From Dermacentor variabilis (lineage: Eukaryota; Arthropoda; Arachnida; Ixodida; Ixodidae): a DNA stretch of 64,000 bases. Under the pieces are notes generated by a model that was given only the letters and a program-made list of their open reading frames with translations, searched no databases and had not been told where the DNA came from. Each line of letters starts with the position of its first letter. The first letter of the stretch is position 1. The position numbers and the translations under genes are program-made. The DNA lies in assembly GCF_050947875.1 (NCBI RefSeq), contig NC_134572.1, forward strand, positions 126,039,605-126,103,604, given 5' to 3'. Positions 1-11,144 of the stretch are shown here, one piece after another.

Positions 1-385
1 CCAAAATGCGCGCCCGCGAGGGCCTCATCTTCAAAGTGGTCAGCGATGTTGGCAGAGTGCGCGTTGTGCCGGTAGCTTCGTATGCGCTGTGCTTTCGACG
101 TTTCGTTCGCGTTGAAGCGAGAGGTGCACGAAGTTCAATTCGTTCGTTGCTCGTGCCGCGATTCCTCACTCCAGCGTTTTCACAGCGAGTTGGCGCGGCC
201 ATGGAGAGCGAGGTGTTCATGTTTACCTGTGCGCACGGGACACCGAGTTTGTTAAGTTAGTAAACGAGTGTTTACAAGTTTATACGACCAATAAAACTAC
301 TATCCTTGCTTCGTATAGCGGTCTACTAATCTGCTATCGCAATCAATGCTTCACCTTTCGGGCGAAACTGTCACTGTTTTTTACT
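1..385 (+). repeat. Dispersed repeat, copy 1 (unknown class)
   Basis: This segment is similar over most of its length to 23800-24185. Shared blocks include TTCGTATGCGCT, CCTCACTCCAGCGTTTT and the closing CTTTCGGGCGAAACTGT. An AATAAA lies near 290 inside a block conserved in both copies (ATAAAACTACTAT). The left end is cut by the window edge. It could be part of an LTR or the end of a larger DNA transposon; no protein domain is visible. The 84-codon frame over it is not conserved in copy 2 and I do not call it a gene. Confidence 0.6.
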
Positions 386-800
386 ACTTTATGTTTTCGG
401 GTGGCGTTGTCATTTGGCTAGCACAGTACGATTCTCCAATGGAGCTAACGGAACTGTGCAGCTGTTGGCGTATGCATTATTAACAAGCAGTCGTGCTTGC
501 CCTAGATGGTCCACGGGTTTCCTAGGGCATACTTAATTAGCATTGTGGGTGGCCGCAACCCTAAGCTACAGTCGCAGAATATCTTGATCATTCCCCGTGT
601 TCTTTAAGCTAACATCTCAATGCAAGATAGATATATACATCAAATTGTACTCTTGAAACGTTTTCTAGCAATAGATAAAGAAAGAAGGTGCTGGTGATTT
701 TCAGGCTGACTTACTTTAAAACCTGTAATAGTCGAGTTTAGAAAACCAGTAACCAGAATCCACTCTGAAGGCAGTGGTGCGGCGAAATTTCACGCAGGCA
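386..800. other. Unassigned stretch
   Basis: I see no coding frame, RNA gene or repeat that I can name here. It lies between the dispersed repeat and the 5'-truncated LINE. Confidence 0.4.
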
Positions 801-943
801 TTTGCCTCCTTCTACAGTGAACCTGTTCATGGCTAGGCTTCCTTGCATTTTTGTTCTGCGTCAACAAAAATGGTCCTCATCAGCAATGGTTCATACCCCC
901 TTAAAGAAGCCAAGAAAAATGCAGTGGCTCATCGCTTTAGTAA

Positions 944-2540
944 TGCAGAGGCTATATACCCGGTGTCCCTGTCAACTTGGACCAAGATTTAAAAAACAAA
1001 AATCCTAGAACAAGCAAGAGAAAACTCGAGGCAGCACGAAACAACTGCCTTCGCGTATGTCTTGGCCTTCCGAAGGGGTCGTCCCGGTCAGGGACTGTAG
1101 CAGAAGCTGGATGCCTGCCTCTGGAAGTGCTATGTTCGCAGGAGACACTTCGGATACACCTCCGCCACGTCATTCATACGAAGACTCACTTTTTAAAGGA
1201 TATTTCCAGAACTCGTGCTACATCTAGCTTTGGGCAGGCCGTCGGAAGCATATCTATTTCGATTCCTGCTCAGGCGTCACAAATTATGCCGCGAAACATT
1301 TCACCATGGACACTGTCCCCAGTGGAAATCGTGCCATATATACCTGGAATCAGTGCGAAAAAGAAAATGCCTCAGGCAGCGACTTATCAGATAGCTTTAG
1401 AATATATGCACAAAGAATACGCAGCCGCAACGCACATTTTCACAGATGGCTCTACAACTCCACATCGTTCATCATGCGGACTTTTTGTAACCTCTACAGG
1501 GCAACGATTCTCGTTTCGTCTTGAGCGAGCGACATCATCTACTTCAGCGGAGCTATATGGCATTAAGGAGGCCCTTGTGTATGTACTTCGACAGCAGCCG
1601 CCAAGGACATGGGTGATTTTCACAGACTCAAAAGGAGCCCTACAAAGTATCTGGAACAGGCACAAGCGTTGCAATAATCAACCAGCAGCATTTGACATTG
1701 CTTATCTTCACCACAGGGCTGAGATTGCTGGGCATTGCATAAAGTTCCAGTGGATACCTGGCCATGCCGGCATTTCGGGAAATGAAAGAGCGGACGAAGC
1801 CGCCAGAAATGGACTCCAATACCGCAAGTTCAAAAGAACATATTTTACAAAAGCCGATGCTTCAAACATGGCAAAAAAATATGCCTATCAAGAAAAAGAC
1901 CGCATCTTGAATCTGCCGCTTCACCAAGATAACTTCCTACGTTACATTGACCCAGAAATGAGACCAAAAATTCCACGACCACTTCCTCGACACTTAGAGA
2001 CATTGTACCATCGTCTTCGACTGAACGTGGCATACACGAACAATTATCTGTACAGCATAGGACTTACCACTAACCCATACTGTGATAACTGTCGCAACTT
2101 AGAGACAATTGAGCACATATTACTAGAATGCCCCGCGTACCGCGACGAGAGACAATTTTTTGAGCACCAAATGGACATGATTTGCCACGAACCGTTAACG
2201 TTACCGAGCATCTTAGGTCCAATGCCAGGCCCTTCAAAACAGCGACGGGTTTTGGATTTATTGTTCAATTACCTGACCGAAATTGGTCAAATAGGAAAGC
2301 TTTAAAAATTGCATCCTTCCTATACAAAAGCCTAAATTTACCCACCATGTCACCTGTAAATATTAGTATCAGGTCCACTCGGACATTTCATATTTACTTT
2401 TATCCTTTTTTTCTCGAACTCTTTTCCGGAACCTTTTAATCCCATTCCCCATCCCTATACAGAGTAGCATGCCAGCAGTTATATACGCGCCGGCAAAATT
2501 CTCTGTTTTTCCAATAAAGAGCCCTCTCTCTCTCTCTCTA
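944..2540 (+). mobile_element. 5'-truncated RNase-H-bearing non-LTR retrotransposon (LINE)
   Basis: This is the 3' part of a LINE of the I/R1/LOA type, the groups that carry RNase H behind RT. The coding part is followed by a 3' untranslated region with AATAAA at 2513-2518 and a (TC)n tail at about 2521-2538, the expected microsatellite end. The RT palm is absent, so the copy is truncated by incomplete reverse transcription or later loss. The exact 5' junction is not clear; the LINE-like frame opens after a stop at 941-943. Confidence 0.75.
977..2305 (+). CDS. LINE ORF2 C-terminal part: RT thumb, RNase H, zinc-finger tail
   Basis: The open frame runs from 944 to 2305; residue numbers below count from 977. 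There is no proper ATG (the codon at 977 is TTG), so this is an open fragment and not a complete gene. Residues 15-65 match the post-RT connection seen in such LINEs (RVCLGLPKG). RNase H follows with all catalytic positions visible: D157 (TDGS), E192 (SAEL), D217 (TDSKG) and H263/D273 (PGHAGISGNERAD). A C-x2-C-x7-H-x4-C finger lies at 369-385, as in I- and R1-type elements. The product would remove RNA from the RNA:DNA hybrid during target-primed synthesis. The frame has no internal stop over 450 codons, so the copy is fairly young, but it cannot act alone without RT and endonuclease. Confidence 0.75.
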   Translation: MDQDLKNKNPRTSKRKLEAARNNCLRVCLGLPKGSSRSGTVAEAGCLPLEVLCSQETLRIHLRHVIHTKTHFLKDISRTRATSSFGQAVGSISISIPAQASQIMPRNISPWTLSPVEIVPYIPGISAKKKMPQAATYQIALEYMHKEYAAATHIFTDGSTTPHRSSCGLFVTSTGQRFSFRLERATSSTSAELYGIKEALVYVLRQQPPRTWVIFTDSKGALQSIWNRHKRCNNQPAAFDIAYLHHRAEIAGHCIKFQWIPGHAGISGNERADEAARNGLQYRKFKRTYFTKADASNMAKKYAYQEKDRILNLPLHQDNFLRYIDPEMRPKIPRPLPRHLETLYHRLRLNVAYTNNYLYSIGLTTNPYCDNCRNLETIEHILLECPAYRDERQFFEHQMDMICHEPLTLPSILGPMPGPSKQRRVLDLLFNYLTEIGQIGKL

Positions 2541-3539
2541 GAACTCTAGAGAAATCGTACCGACTGCATTGTAGCGGCAGTCTTGTGTACTTACAGCCAG
2601 TATATATTTCATCACGAAGTAATACTTATTGAATTGCTTTTAATTAGTGATTTTTTTAATTATAGCGTGAATCGCAAACATCTCAATTAAACGTCATAGG
2701 GCACCTTAGGTAACCTCTGAATCAAGTATTTATTTCGGGTTGACGTGTGCCTGGTTGTTTCTTCCAAGAAAATATCAAGCGCCCGTGAAATACGTGCAAG
2801 ATGAAATAGATGCGCGCTCGCGCACCGCCACTGAAACACCTCCAGCAACCTTTGAACGATATCTCACTGCATTCATTTATCGCCGCATTGTATAAGGCTT
2901 CGTCATGTAGGATGGCTCGAGAGGTTTCGCGACCTAACTAGCGTGGTGTGATAAGCGTCAGCATCTGCGGACGCTAGAATGTTGTGCTCGATCATGAGGT
3001 GCACGGGATAGCTTTAACGTTCGCCTATCATGAAACAAAGCTACTAAGGAAATTCAACGAATTTAAAGAAAAGAGAACAGTGCGAAAAAGAGCACGAAAA
3101 AAGAGAAAGGCAGCTCTCCGAAGAACGGAAAAGAGCTACTTAGGAACTTATTTCAATAAAAAATAAACCAAAGCCCGTCAGGTGTCTCAGCCGCCCATAC
3201 AGAAACATCCAAAGGTGGAACCTGTTTAGTCATTTACCATTCCTGTCTCTTGAGCTCCAGAAAAAAAGCAAAACAAAGCAGTCTTTTTACCTATTTCATT
3301 TTGTCGCCAGCTTTCTTTATGTAAGGATAAGCTGACATTACGAAGGTGCGGTAAACAGTCACGTTTTACACCGGTTTTGAGAGGTTATTTTCCCCTGCCA
3401 CTTATAGCACGTGCTCAAACAGGTCACCATGTGAAGCAATACAGTAGTTGCATTTTTTCAAACACTTGTGCTATTGCAGCTTAGACCAAGGACCTTGGAC
3501 TCTTGCGGCAGACTCTGCTTATTTTTGCCTTCAAGGGGC
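2541..3539. other. Unassigned stretch
   Basis: No recognisable domain, RNA gene or repeat. A 60-codon lysine/arginine-rich frame at 2984-3166 has no recognisable motif and is probably chance. The right part may hold the 3' flank of the transposon that follows. Confidence 0.35.
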
Positions 3540-4707
3540 CTGGTGTGGATAGTTTCGCTGCTATAAACGCTATCATTCACGCTGCCCCGCGAGAACAAGT
3601 TCAGCGGTGTCATGTCCGGTGAGCTTGCAGGCCGGGGTACAGGTCCGTGCCGGCCAAACTACTGTCCAAAAAAAAGCTTGTCGAGCCACGCTCGAGACTG
3701 ACTATTACTATGCGCAGGAACACCATCGTGTTCAATCCAGAAGTTGCGAAGCTGCGCAAGTGGAAGCTTGCAACAAACGTTCACGGGGCCCTCGAGGATG
3801 TGGATGACGTAGCACTGCGTCGTTAGTGTGTTGTCAAAAAAGACGTCACCCATGACGCTGTCATCAAAAATACCGTACCACATATTAAACGACCACTGAT
3901 ATTGGTGTCGTGTTTGTGCCAGCCAGTGGTGATTCCTATCACTCCAGGAGTGCACGATGTGAAGATTAACTTATGCGTTTCTGGAGAAATTAGCCTCATC
4001 TGCCTGAAGCACGCGAGTGAGAACGTCCGGTTCTTCGCATTTCGTGAAAATCCAATTGGTAATGTCAAGTCTGTTTTCAAAATCTCGGTCTTCAAGTTTG
4101 TTGAAGATGTACATGGTACGGATGCATATAACCTTTCTTAACATCCTCCACATTGATGACCTTGAGATCCCACCCACCATCGTTGCTCTGTAGCTATGGT
4201 GTCGGGATGCTGAGCACGAGGTCGCGGAATCGAATCCCGGCCACGGCGGCCGCATTTCGGTGGGGGCGAAATGCGAAAACACCCTTGTGCTTAGATTTAG
4301 GTGCATGTTAAAGAACCCCAGGGGGTCGAAATTTCCGGAGTCCTCCAATACGGCGTGTCTCATAATGAGAAAGTGGTTTTGGCACTTAAAACCAAATTAT
4401 AATAAAAGAAGAGACGTTGAGGTCCCGGCCTCCGCACTGGCGTCGCGCACACTACCGTGAGGCTTAGCAGCAAAGAATGCCAAAAACATCCGTTTCCGCT
4501 TCTTGATCTACCATGGCAGTCCTGTGTCGCTTTCTTGCGAAGCTACGCGTCATGCAAAGGACTTCATACGTTCTAAGCATTGTTGACGGACTAGGGCGTC
4601 CTCCACAATGCCACATCCGGAATAACTTGGTTGCCTTCCTCTTGTCGTCGTGCGCCGCCCCCCAGAGCCAGGATCATTTTAGCCTTCTCGTCATTCGCGA
4701 AAGGCAT
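3540..4707 (-). pseudogene. IS630/Tc1/mariner-superfamily transposase, broken and split by a SINE
   Basis: Read on the minus strand, the N-terminus starts at an ATG at 4707 (MPFANDEKAKM) and resembles the helix-turn-helix start of DDE transposases of this superfamily. A SINE at about 4187-4405 interrupts it. The coding trace resumes at about 4186 (SRSSMWRML) and keeps three acidic motif regions: DEANF near 3990, HDGVPAH near 3725, and SPDMTP near 3615 with flanking GRHGP. Stops and frameshifts separate these blocks, so no active enzyme is made. The family cuts and pastes DNA at TA sites. I could not fix the terminal inverted repeats. The family assignment is good; the subfamily (the spacing of the last two acidic residues) is not safe because of indels. 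Confidence 0.65.
4187..4405 (+). mobile_element. tRNA-derived SINE (Ruka-like), copy 1
   Basis: The head carries a pol III B-box-like segment (GAATCGAATCCC at 4227-4238) after an A-box-like GGTGTCGGGATGC. The body holds CATTTCGGTGGGGGCGAAATG and the 3' part ends in TTTTGGCACTTAAAACC plus an A-rich tail. The same unit recurs on the minus strand at 6050-6245 and 54560-54797. It is inserted in the transposase pseudogene. The name Ruka is from memory of a common ixodid SINE and needs a database match. Confidence 0.75.
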
Positions 4708-6049
4708 GACTCTCTTCTTGAGGAGCAGGTCTCTGGCGTGGTACCACTGAGATCTCCCGTTATTATCTACGCACTGACACGCCAAGCAAAAATTATTTAC
4801 GTAATCGACAACAGCATACGCTGGCCATACAGATGCGCCAAAAGGCATTAGATGTCTGCTCAAGGTTTGTTTGTACTGCTAAAGGTAACAAAAGGAACAT
4901 ACGTTCTGGGCGCTTCTATGTACAGAACAAGATGAGTGCGCAAAATTAGTCCCAAGCGCGCCGTCACTGCTTCGAAATATCCCCCCCCTCTACAGCTCCA
5001 CTACGCTTAATTATCAATGCTCCAGCTGTGTGTTCTCATGATGCCGCGACCATCAAATAGCGTTTTGCCCATGCTGCACGTGGCCACAACGCTAACAGCC
5101 TGCGCTAGCTGCTAGACTTGTCATGGCCTTCGCACCATTTACCACTTTGTTCTTGGACATCGGGAATACTGACCCTTACCACAATCCCCGGCGGCAAAAG
5201 CGTCGTCCCGAAGCAACTAAGGGCGGGGCTCAAGCAGTGTGGTAAGCAGTGTATAGTAGACCGCCAGCCGAGAGGGGAAGCGGAAAAGTTATCATCTTTG
5301 CCAATGCCTCCGCCACGTTGTAAGAGTAAACGCCCCACGCAACAGCCGCGTCACATCAGGGAGGAGCTTTGCGGCGACCCTAACTGTCTGGCATGCGTAG
5401 TCATGCGAACGACAATTAAAATTTGGAGTCGGACATCTCGAAGCACAGACATGCTAGATGAATTCCTCCAGCTGATACTGTGTAAAAACCCGACTGTCTC
5501 TGACTTTTCAATACAACCATATCGACTTATTGCAGCAAAGAAAAAAAAGTTAATTATTCAATTTTAGTTCGCTTGGCTGCTGACAACGATAATTATCATC
5601 TCGTTTTGCGTCCCCCTGGCCACATAATTTATGTGCACAGGTGGTCTTCGCATGCCTCCCAGTGCCTAATTTTAAGAAAGCCGTAAAGCCTAATTTTGAA
5701 CACCCTGTATATACCTTAAGCACACAACCACGCATGTGTGAGCAACAAAATATATAGAAATACTCATGTCACACAAGAGCTATAGTTACCGAAGACATGC
5801 ACGCAATAAATTTGGCTGAGTACAGGCACAAGCAGGTATCACTGATACAGTCGTCTACGCTTTCCTTTTCGTGGAAATCCTCCAAGGCCAACCGCGCATG
5901 TTCAAGTGTGCTTCTGCCGAGAATCGACGTCTCATGAAATCGCGGTTTACAAGTGCGGCAAGAATTAAGATGGACAACAATATGTGTACCTTTGTCTGCG
6001 TTATTATTTACTGTTTTCTCTTTTGTTCCCCCAGCCGCTCATTGATACA
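4708..6049. other. Unassigned stretch
   Basis: No recognisable gene. A 149-codon plus-strand frame at 5118-5567 has no motif I recognise and is low in support. The segment TTTTGAACACCCTGTATATA near 5695 looks like one terminus of a CAGGGTGT-ended miniature transposon, but I cannot find its partner. Confidence 0.35.
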
Positions 6050-6245
6050 TTAAAAAAGGTTGTGGGGTTTTACGTGCCAAAACCACAATCTGATTATGAG
6101 GCACGCCTTAGTGGGGTACTCCGGAAACTTGTACCACGTAGGTTTCTTCGACGTGCCCCTAAATCTAAGCGCACGGGTGTTTTCACATTTCGCCCCCATC
6201 GGAATGCCGCCGCCGTGGCCTGGATTCGATATTGTCCCGAAAAGA
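6050..6245 (-). mobile_element. tRNA-derived SINE (Ruka-like), copy 2
   Basis: Minus-strand copy of the same SINE: on the plus strand it reads from the tail (GGTTTTACGTGCCAAAACCAC) through CATTTCGCCCCCATCGG to the tRNA-like end (GGCCTGGATTCGATA). The tRNA-like head is shortened compared with the copy at 54560-54797. The 117-codon and 104-codon frames that cross it are chance frames through the SINE. Confidence 0.75.
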
Positions 6246-7100
6246 GTATAGTGTGGGCCTCTTTGCTTTCTTCAGGGAATTTTGTGGGCTCCTCGACGCG
6301 GGGGAAGCCTTTGTACCGGCCGCCGCCCCGCACCTGAGTCGTCACTACGCGCACATGACGCGTCCTCTTCCCACGCTCGGCCGTCAAAAGCTGATTAGTT
6401 ATGGTCAAAGTGCTTTTGTAAACGGAGTGTTGGCGCGACCATTTCTTGGCCCCTTAAACTCTGACGCTTATTGGATATGTCGGCCTGCCTGATTGGTCGG
6501 AGTAACGAAATAACACATTGGTGGAGAAGCCTGTCCCTTGGATGCTGCGGAACCTTATTTAAGGAGTGATTTGAGTAGTTTTGGTGTGAGCAAGTAGACA
6601 GCAGCAGACGGCGCAACTTCACCAGTGGAGACCAGGCCGGTCAGGCAGACCGTCGACGACGGGTATGACATCGTTCTGTTTGTAGATATTTTGTACAGTT
6701 TAAACTTATTGATGAAGTAAGGTTAAGTGCGCGGAGCAGGCGAGCTGACAAAGAAATGCCAAGGAAGCCTTTGGTGGGGCCTTATTTACACAACCTCTCC
6801 CACCGCTTGAAGAAAGTGGCCGGGAAGTGTGCCGTTCCCATACAATTCTCCTCCACTGAGAAACTGCACGTATGTACCTAGCAGTGAGCTGTGCACGCAC
6901 CTCATTAAAGTGCACAAAAGTGCCCAAAGAGCATGTTGCGCACCTTGTAAGCTGCCGGAAAGAGGTGCATATCATATTGACCGCAAATAAAGACGGGGAC
7001 AGCGAAGAGAACACAAAAACAACGCAGGCGACATATTTGCGATCAATATGATATGCAGTAAACACCAACGAGGCCAAACTGAAGTTCTTCTGAAGCAGAA
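6246..7100. other. Mostly unassigned; small inverted repeat at 6967-7054
   Basis: No recognisable gene. GCATATCATATTGACCGCAAAT at about 6967 is repeated inverted as ATTTGCGATCAATATGATATGC ending at 7054, an 88-bp palindromic unit with arms of about 21 bp directly before the Penelope-like relic. The segment 6370-6660 holds a TATA-like TTATTTAAGG, but I cannot show that it is an LTR or a promoter. Confidence 0.4.
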
Positions 7101-7430
7101 GGAGGTGCTTTACCGCATCCCTGTGGCAAATAATACGTCGGCCAGCCTGGTCGATGCATTAATCGCCGTTTGAAGGAGCATCGAGCAAATGTGCAGGCTT
7201 TCGTAGCGGGTGGTCACTTGGCTGACCATTACAAAAGGAGCCCGTGTACTCCAGTGTACAAAGACACTTGTATACTTGGAAGCTTTAAGGCTCAGAGAGC
7301 GAGAATTGTTTGAGGCATGTCGCATAAATAAGAAAGCAGAAGGTTGAATTAGCACCAGGTCACTCGATTTGTCAAGAAAAGAAGAGATATATTTGCACAA
7401 CAAATTTCGAAGTTCGTGGGCATAAAGAGT
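7100..7430 (+). pseudogene. Penelope-like element relic: GIY-YIG endonuclease domain
   Basis: Three overlapping plus-strand frames together give the C-terminal GIY-YIG region typical of Penelope-like elements. The blocks are VLYRIP at about 7107, then CGK-stop-YVGQPGRC with RRLKEHRAN downstream (7125-7185), HLADHYKRSPCTP (7215-7255), and RELFEACRINKKAEG followed by ISTRSLDLSRKEEIYL (7300-7390). The family couples a telomerase-related RT to this nuclease, which nicks target DNA. At least two frameshifts and several stops show decay, and no RT part is recognisable upstream. The 162-codon minus-strand frame at 7110-7598 is antisense to this and is not a gene. Confidence 0.6.
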
Positions 7431-7745
7431 GTAGAATGATGTTGTAGCGTGGCTTAGAAACGTGTCCTTAATCTTGCGCAGGTCAAGACATTCCGTAGTT
7501 ATGTGAGGAATTATGATCTTATAGAGGGATTGCGCTGAGAATGTGGGCTGTGGCAATGTTGTTTCCAATGTTTCTGCGCAGCAACTGCTGCTGCTCATGT
7601 AGTTTTTTTACGCAGTAAGCCTCAGTTGAAGTTCGCCGATTGTTCCTTCTGCGTTCTTTCTGTGTCCCGTCCTGAAAACACGCCGTTATAACCATGTTTC
7701 ATCAAGTCGGCAACCAACTAGCCCATCGAAGTCTCTTAATCTATA
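7431..7745. other. Unassigned stretch
   Basis: This short interval follows the Penelope-like relic and may hold its 3' untranslated region. I recognise nothing specific. Confidence 0.3.
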
Positions 7746-8380
7746 CAAGGTGTCCCAACAAACTTCACCCAGAGGTTAAAAATATGCTATTGCCGGGTAG
7801 CTTCACCGAACCGGCCTAATGTCCTTTGCCGTCGCTTGGGGATGCCCAGATAATTTCTTTCAGTCTACCGAATTAGATAATTATCTTTAGTTAATTATTC
7901 GACTTCTCAAATAATATAATTAGATGAAAAATGTAAATGAGAAAATTGTCAATCGACATAAGAAACTACCAACACAGGTTTCTGTTGCTCAATACGTGCT
8001 ACATAAAAGTGTTTTACAGAGGGGGAAAGAAGCCTGCAAATGCGCGTTATATTGCCGCCGACTGGCCGCTCGAGGCACTTTGCGTGAAGACGCGGGCTTC
8101 TTTCACGCACGGAAACGCACTTTTATGTAGCACGTATTGAGCAACAGATAGCTGTATCGAGCGTTTTTAATGCTAATCCACAATCTTGTCTTTGACACTT
8201 TTATTCTAATTATAATATTCGAGAATTTCAATAATTCATTACGACTAATTACCTAATTAGGTAGAATGAAGAAAGTCTGAGTATCTCCAAATTACGGCGA
8301 ACAACATTACCTTGGTTCGGTCCAGCTACGTGGCATTCGCATATTTTTAAACTCTGTCTAAAGTTAGCTGGGACACCCTG
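7746..8380. mobile_element. Palindromic foldback MITE, CAGGGTGTCCCA family, copy 1
   Basis: The ends are CAAGGTGTCCCA and TGGGACACCCTG, flanked by TA on both sides. Long inverted arms make nearly the whole 635-bp unit a palindrome. Near the centre, GCTCAATACGTGCTACATAA at about 7988 is repeated inverted before 8145. The TA flanks fit a non-autonomous Tc1/mariner-type element. Other copies are at 30345-30698 (partial) and 35957-36589. The small frames inside (7924-8140) run through the inverted arms and are not genes. Confidence 0.8.
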
Positions 8381-8513
8381 TACGTAGTTGCATGTGTCAT
8401 TGCCTGTTGACGAAGAGAGGGAGAAGGCACGCGCCATCAATCCCTTCATATTCCTTCGGATTTCTGGGTATCTGAGATCACGTAAACTTCACCATCACAT
8501 TCATGACTTCATC

Positions 8514-9103
8514 ATAGAGCAAGAAATTCAACAAGCAACAGGAAATACGTCACGGCTAGTGTTAATCCCATCCGTTAGTTGACGCGAAGATCGACATAAA
8601 GAATAATGTGAAATGAAATTACAGACGTTTTATTTCTTTTTTATTATTTCTCACCGAAACTAAAAGTTTAGCGTATGAATGAACTTATACTTTGCGACTT
8701 AGTTTTCTTGCGTTACGTAGCAACAAGCTAACAGGCTAAACAAGCTAAACAGAAGCCCAACAAGCACGCTACATACAAAAGAGACGTGTTGCCGATCAGG
8801 TGAACTTTACCTGCGCAACCGGCCTCGCTGGAGTGACTGGCACATGACGCATGCATCTGTCGCGTCTTGCGTGCCGTTAGCTTGTTGTCAGCTAATGTTA
8901 GAAAACTACGTCGCAAAGTAGAAGTTAATTTATACGCAATACTTTTTGGCGGGAAAGAATAAAAAGAAACTAAGTCTGTAAGTTCATTTGACATTCTTTT
9001 TTCCGATGCTCGCGCCAACTAATGGATGGGATTAACACTAGCAGCGATGTTTTTGCTGTTTCCAGCTTTCGCCGAGACTCCCTTGTTGAATTTCTTTCTC
9101 TAT
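8514..9103. mobile_element. Long-TIR MITE, second family
   Basis: CTAGTGTTAATCCCATCC at 8556 is repeated inverted at 9024-9041. Similarity between the arms continues inward (ACTTTGCGAC and ACAAGCTAAC blocks) and outward (GAAATTCAACAAG at about 8523, inverted near 9090). The exact ends and target duplication are not clear. No coding capacity is visible; the 96-codon minus-strand frame runs through the arms. Confidence 0.65.
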
Positions 9104-11140
9104 GTCTCCAGTATGGCCAAATAGACGAGAGTAACATCACAGTTCCACTGCCAATGGAACCAAATCGATGCAAGCTCGGCTAACGTACGCTACCTTAAGA
9201 AGCCTTCAAGGTTGTTCTCGTTAGTTTGCAAGTATTGCAACTGTATCAAAATAATTTTATGGGCAACTTCAATGTGCAAATTGAGCTGTGAAGTTCCTTA
9301 ACCTTGCCTCATATCTTTTAGGCTGACGTGTTAATGCAAAGTAAATTTGCGCCTGAAACTGTGCTGTTAAAGTGTTGATACTAATAGACTCAGAAAGAAG
9401 CTGCTGTGATGTCAAGGATGGGACTCCTTTTTAAAGTGAGTAGCTTTCTGCCATCTATTTTCATTGTCAGCGTTTCAGCGCAAAAGCCTCAATAGTTAAC
9501 TATCATATTTATTTCGACGCCCAGTATTGGCGGGGTACTCATGCTACGCGCGATAAAGAGCATGCAGATAAATTATTATAGGTTGACTAATTGCTCTTGC
9601 ATTTAAAATAGGGTAGACAGCCGTCGACCTTGTGTGTTTTGCGTTTGTGTCTGTTGTGGTGTTTTAGAGCGCAGCTCTTAAGACCAAACTACAAGTGCGC
9701 ATGCCGGCACGCTACAACTTGCGCCCACACGCCTCACGCATGCGGAGTTGGTGCAGGACAGCTCATACGTGTCGAAGCGTGGCGCAAGCACATATATCTA
9801 TTGTATAATATAGCGTTGTCCGAAATGGCGACACCCATGACTTCAATTTCAGCGTGAATTCGCGTAATGGCAACGTTCTCATTAGCGTTGATCGCCAGGA
9901 ACTATTGAGATGAGCTTTCGCTTTCTATAAACTAACCTGAGAAGTTAGTTATGAGCAGATAGCTCGTTCAATTTATGAAATCGTTCTGCGATTCTGGCGC
10001 CCGCAGGCCTGACGAGACACGTCTGTGGCGTAATGCGTCCGCATAGCAACAACAAGATTATGGTGGCCGAACGACTTATAGAGAAACACATGCATGTGGT
10101 GACCTGTCTGGAGCGCAGTTCGCCGCTTCTCCGCATCATGACGCAAAAGTGTAGCTGCACTCAGTACAACGGTTCTCAGCGGTGGATGTCATTTGGTACG
10201 TGTGACAGACGGCACGCAACGAATAAAGCACGCAGAGTAAAAGACTGTCATCTGTAGCCATCAGGTTATTATTCAATGAGGAGATTTAGGACTCTGTTAT
10301 TGCGTGTTTGCGAGCTGCTAAAATATGTTGAAGCTTCTACGACGAAAAGGCGAGCGGCATGGTTAGGGTAAGCTTATCTTCGATGGCGAATAAGCGAAGT
10401 CCGCACCCAATTATGGCGGTATTTCCGCTTCAGAGGAGATCAACAAGCACACCTGTCTCTTCGCTTTGAACTGTAAACAGTTCAGAGCGAAGAAATCACG
10501 GGTGCCTGAAACAGCATTGCTCTAGCGCCAACAAGAGCAGCAGCGGACACCGGTTGTGTACGAAGGACGATTTTAGGAACAGTTCCTCAAGTGCAATTTC
10601 CCCGATGTTGTGGACTAAGAAAAGTTTCCCTATATACAGTAATATCGTACTTTCGCTCATATCTGCAATATGATGCCTGTGAATATAAGAGAGAACATGT
10701 TTTGAGACTTTGATCACACAACGAGATTATGACCGCAAACTTTCGGAGAGATCAGAGCAACCAGCTGCGAATGAATTCTGTGAAAACTACGACGTCACGA
10801 TTTCTGTGCCGGCGATTGTGGAGCTTGTCATCGCGCACGCGTTGCATCATGCTTGGTCACTGGATCTGCGCGATAAAAACGAGCACAAGCGGAAAGAACA
10901 CACAACACACCACGAGCGCAGTCAATCACGCTCAATAAAGCTTCCTTGCGTTTGCGTTCCCCTACGCTAAAATAAAAGTATTGATGGGACGCACACCAAA
11001 ACGTCCCGCAAAGGTGCCCTAGTTTAGTGAACGCAACGCGACAAACGTTGTGTCTATCTTCTGCAGACAGGTATCCGTGCTCAGGCTGCCTCATTAAAAC
11101 AACACCGCGTTCACTAGAGGCGCTTTTGTACCGCTTTGAA
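9104..11140. other. Unassigned stretch
   Basis: About 2 kb with no gene, RNA or known repeat that I can support. A 34-nt perfect hairpin (CTTCGCTTTGAACTG, then its inverse) lies at about 10457-10490. All frames here are under 90 codons except a 129-codon minus-strand frame that overlaps the SINE and carries no motif. Confidence 0.35.
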
Positions 11141-11144
11141 GCAT

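Noticed and set aside
5118..5567. 149-codon plus-strand frame as a host gene
   Set aside because: It has no motif, no splice context and a low-complexity end; kept only as a note in the unassigned stretch.
6370..6660. LTR or promoter with TATA-like TTATTTAAGG
   Set aside because: No second copy, no TG...CA borders and no duplication could be shown.
7110..7598. 162-codon minus-strand frame
   Set aside because: It is antisense to the Penelope-like GIY-YIG trace, which has the recognisable motifs.
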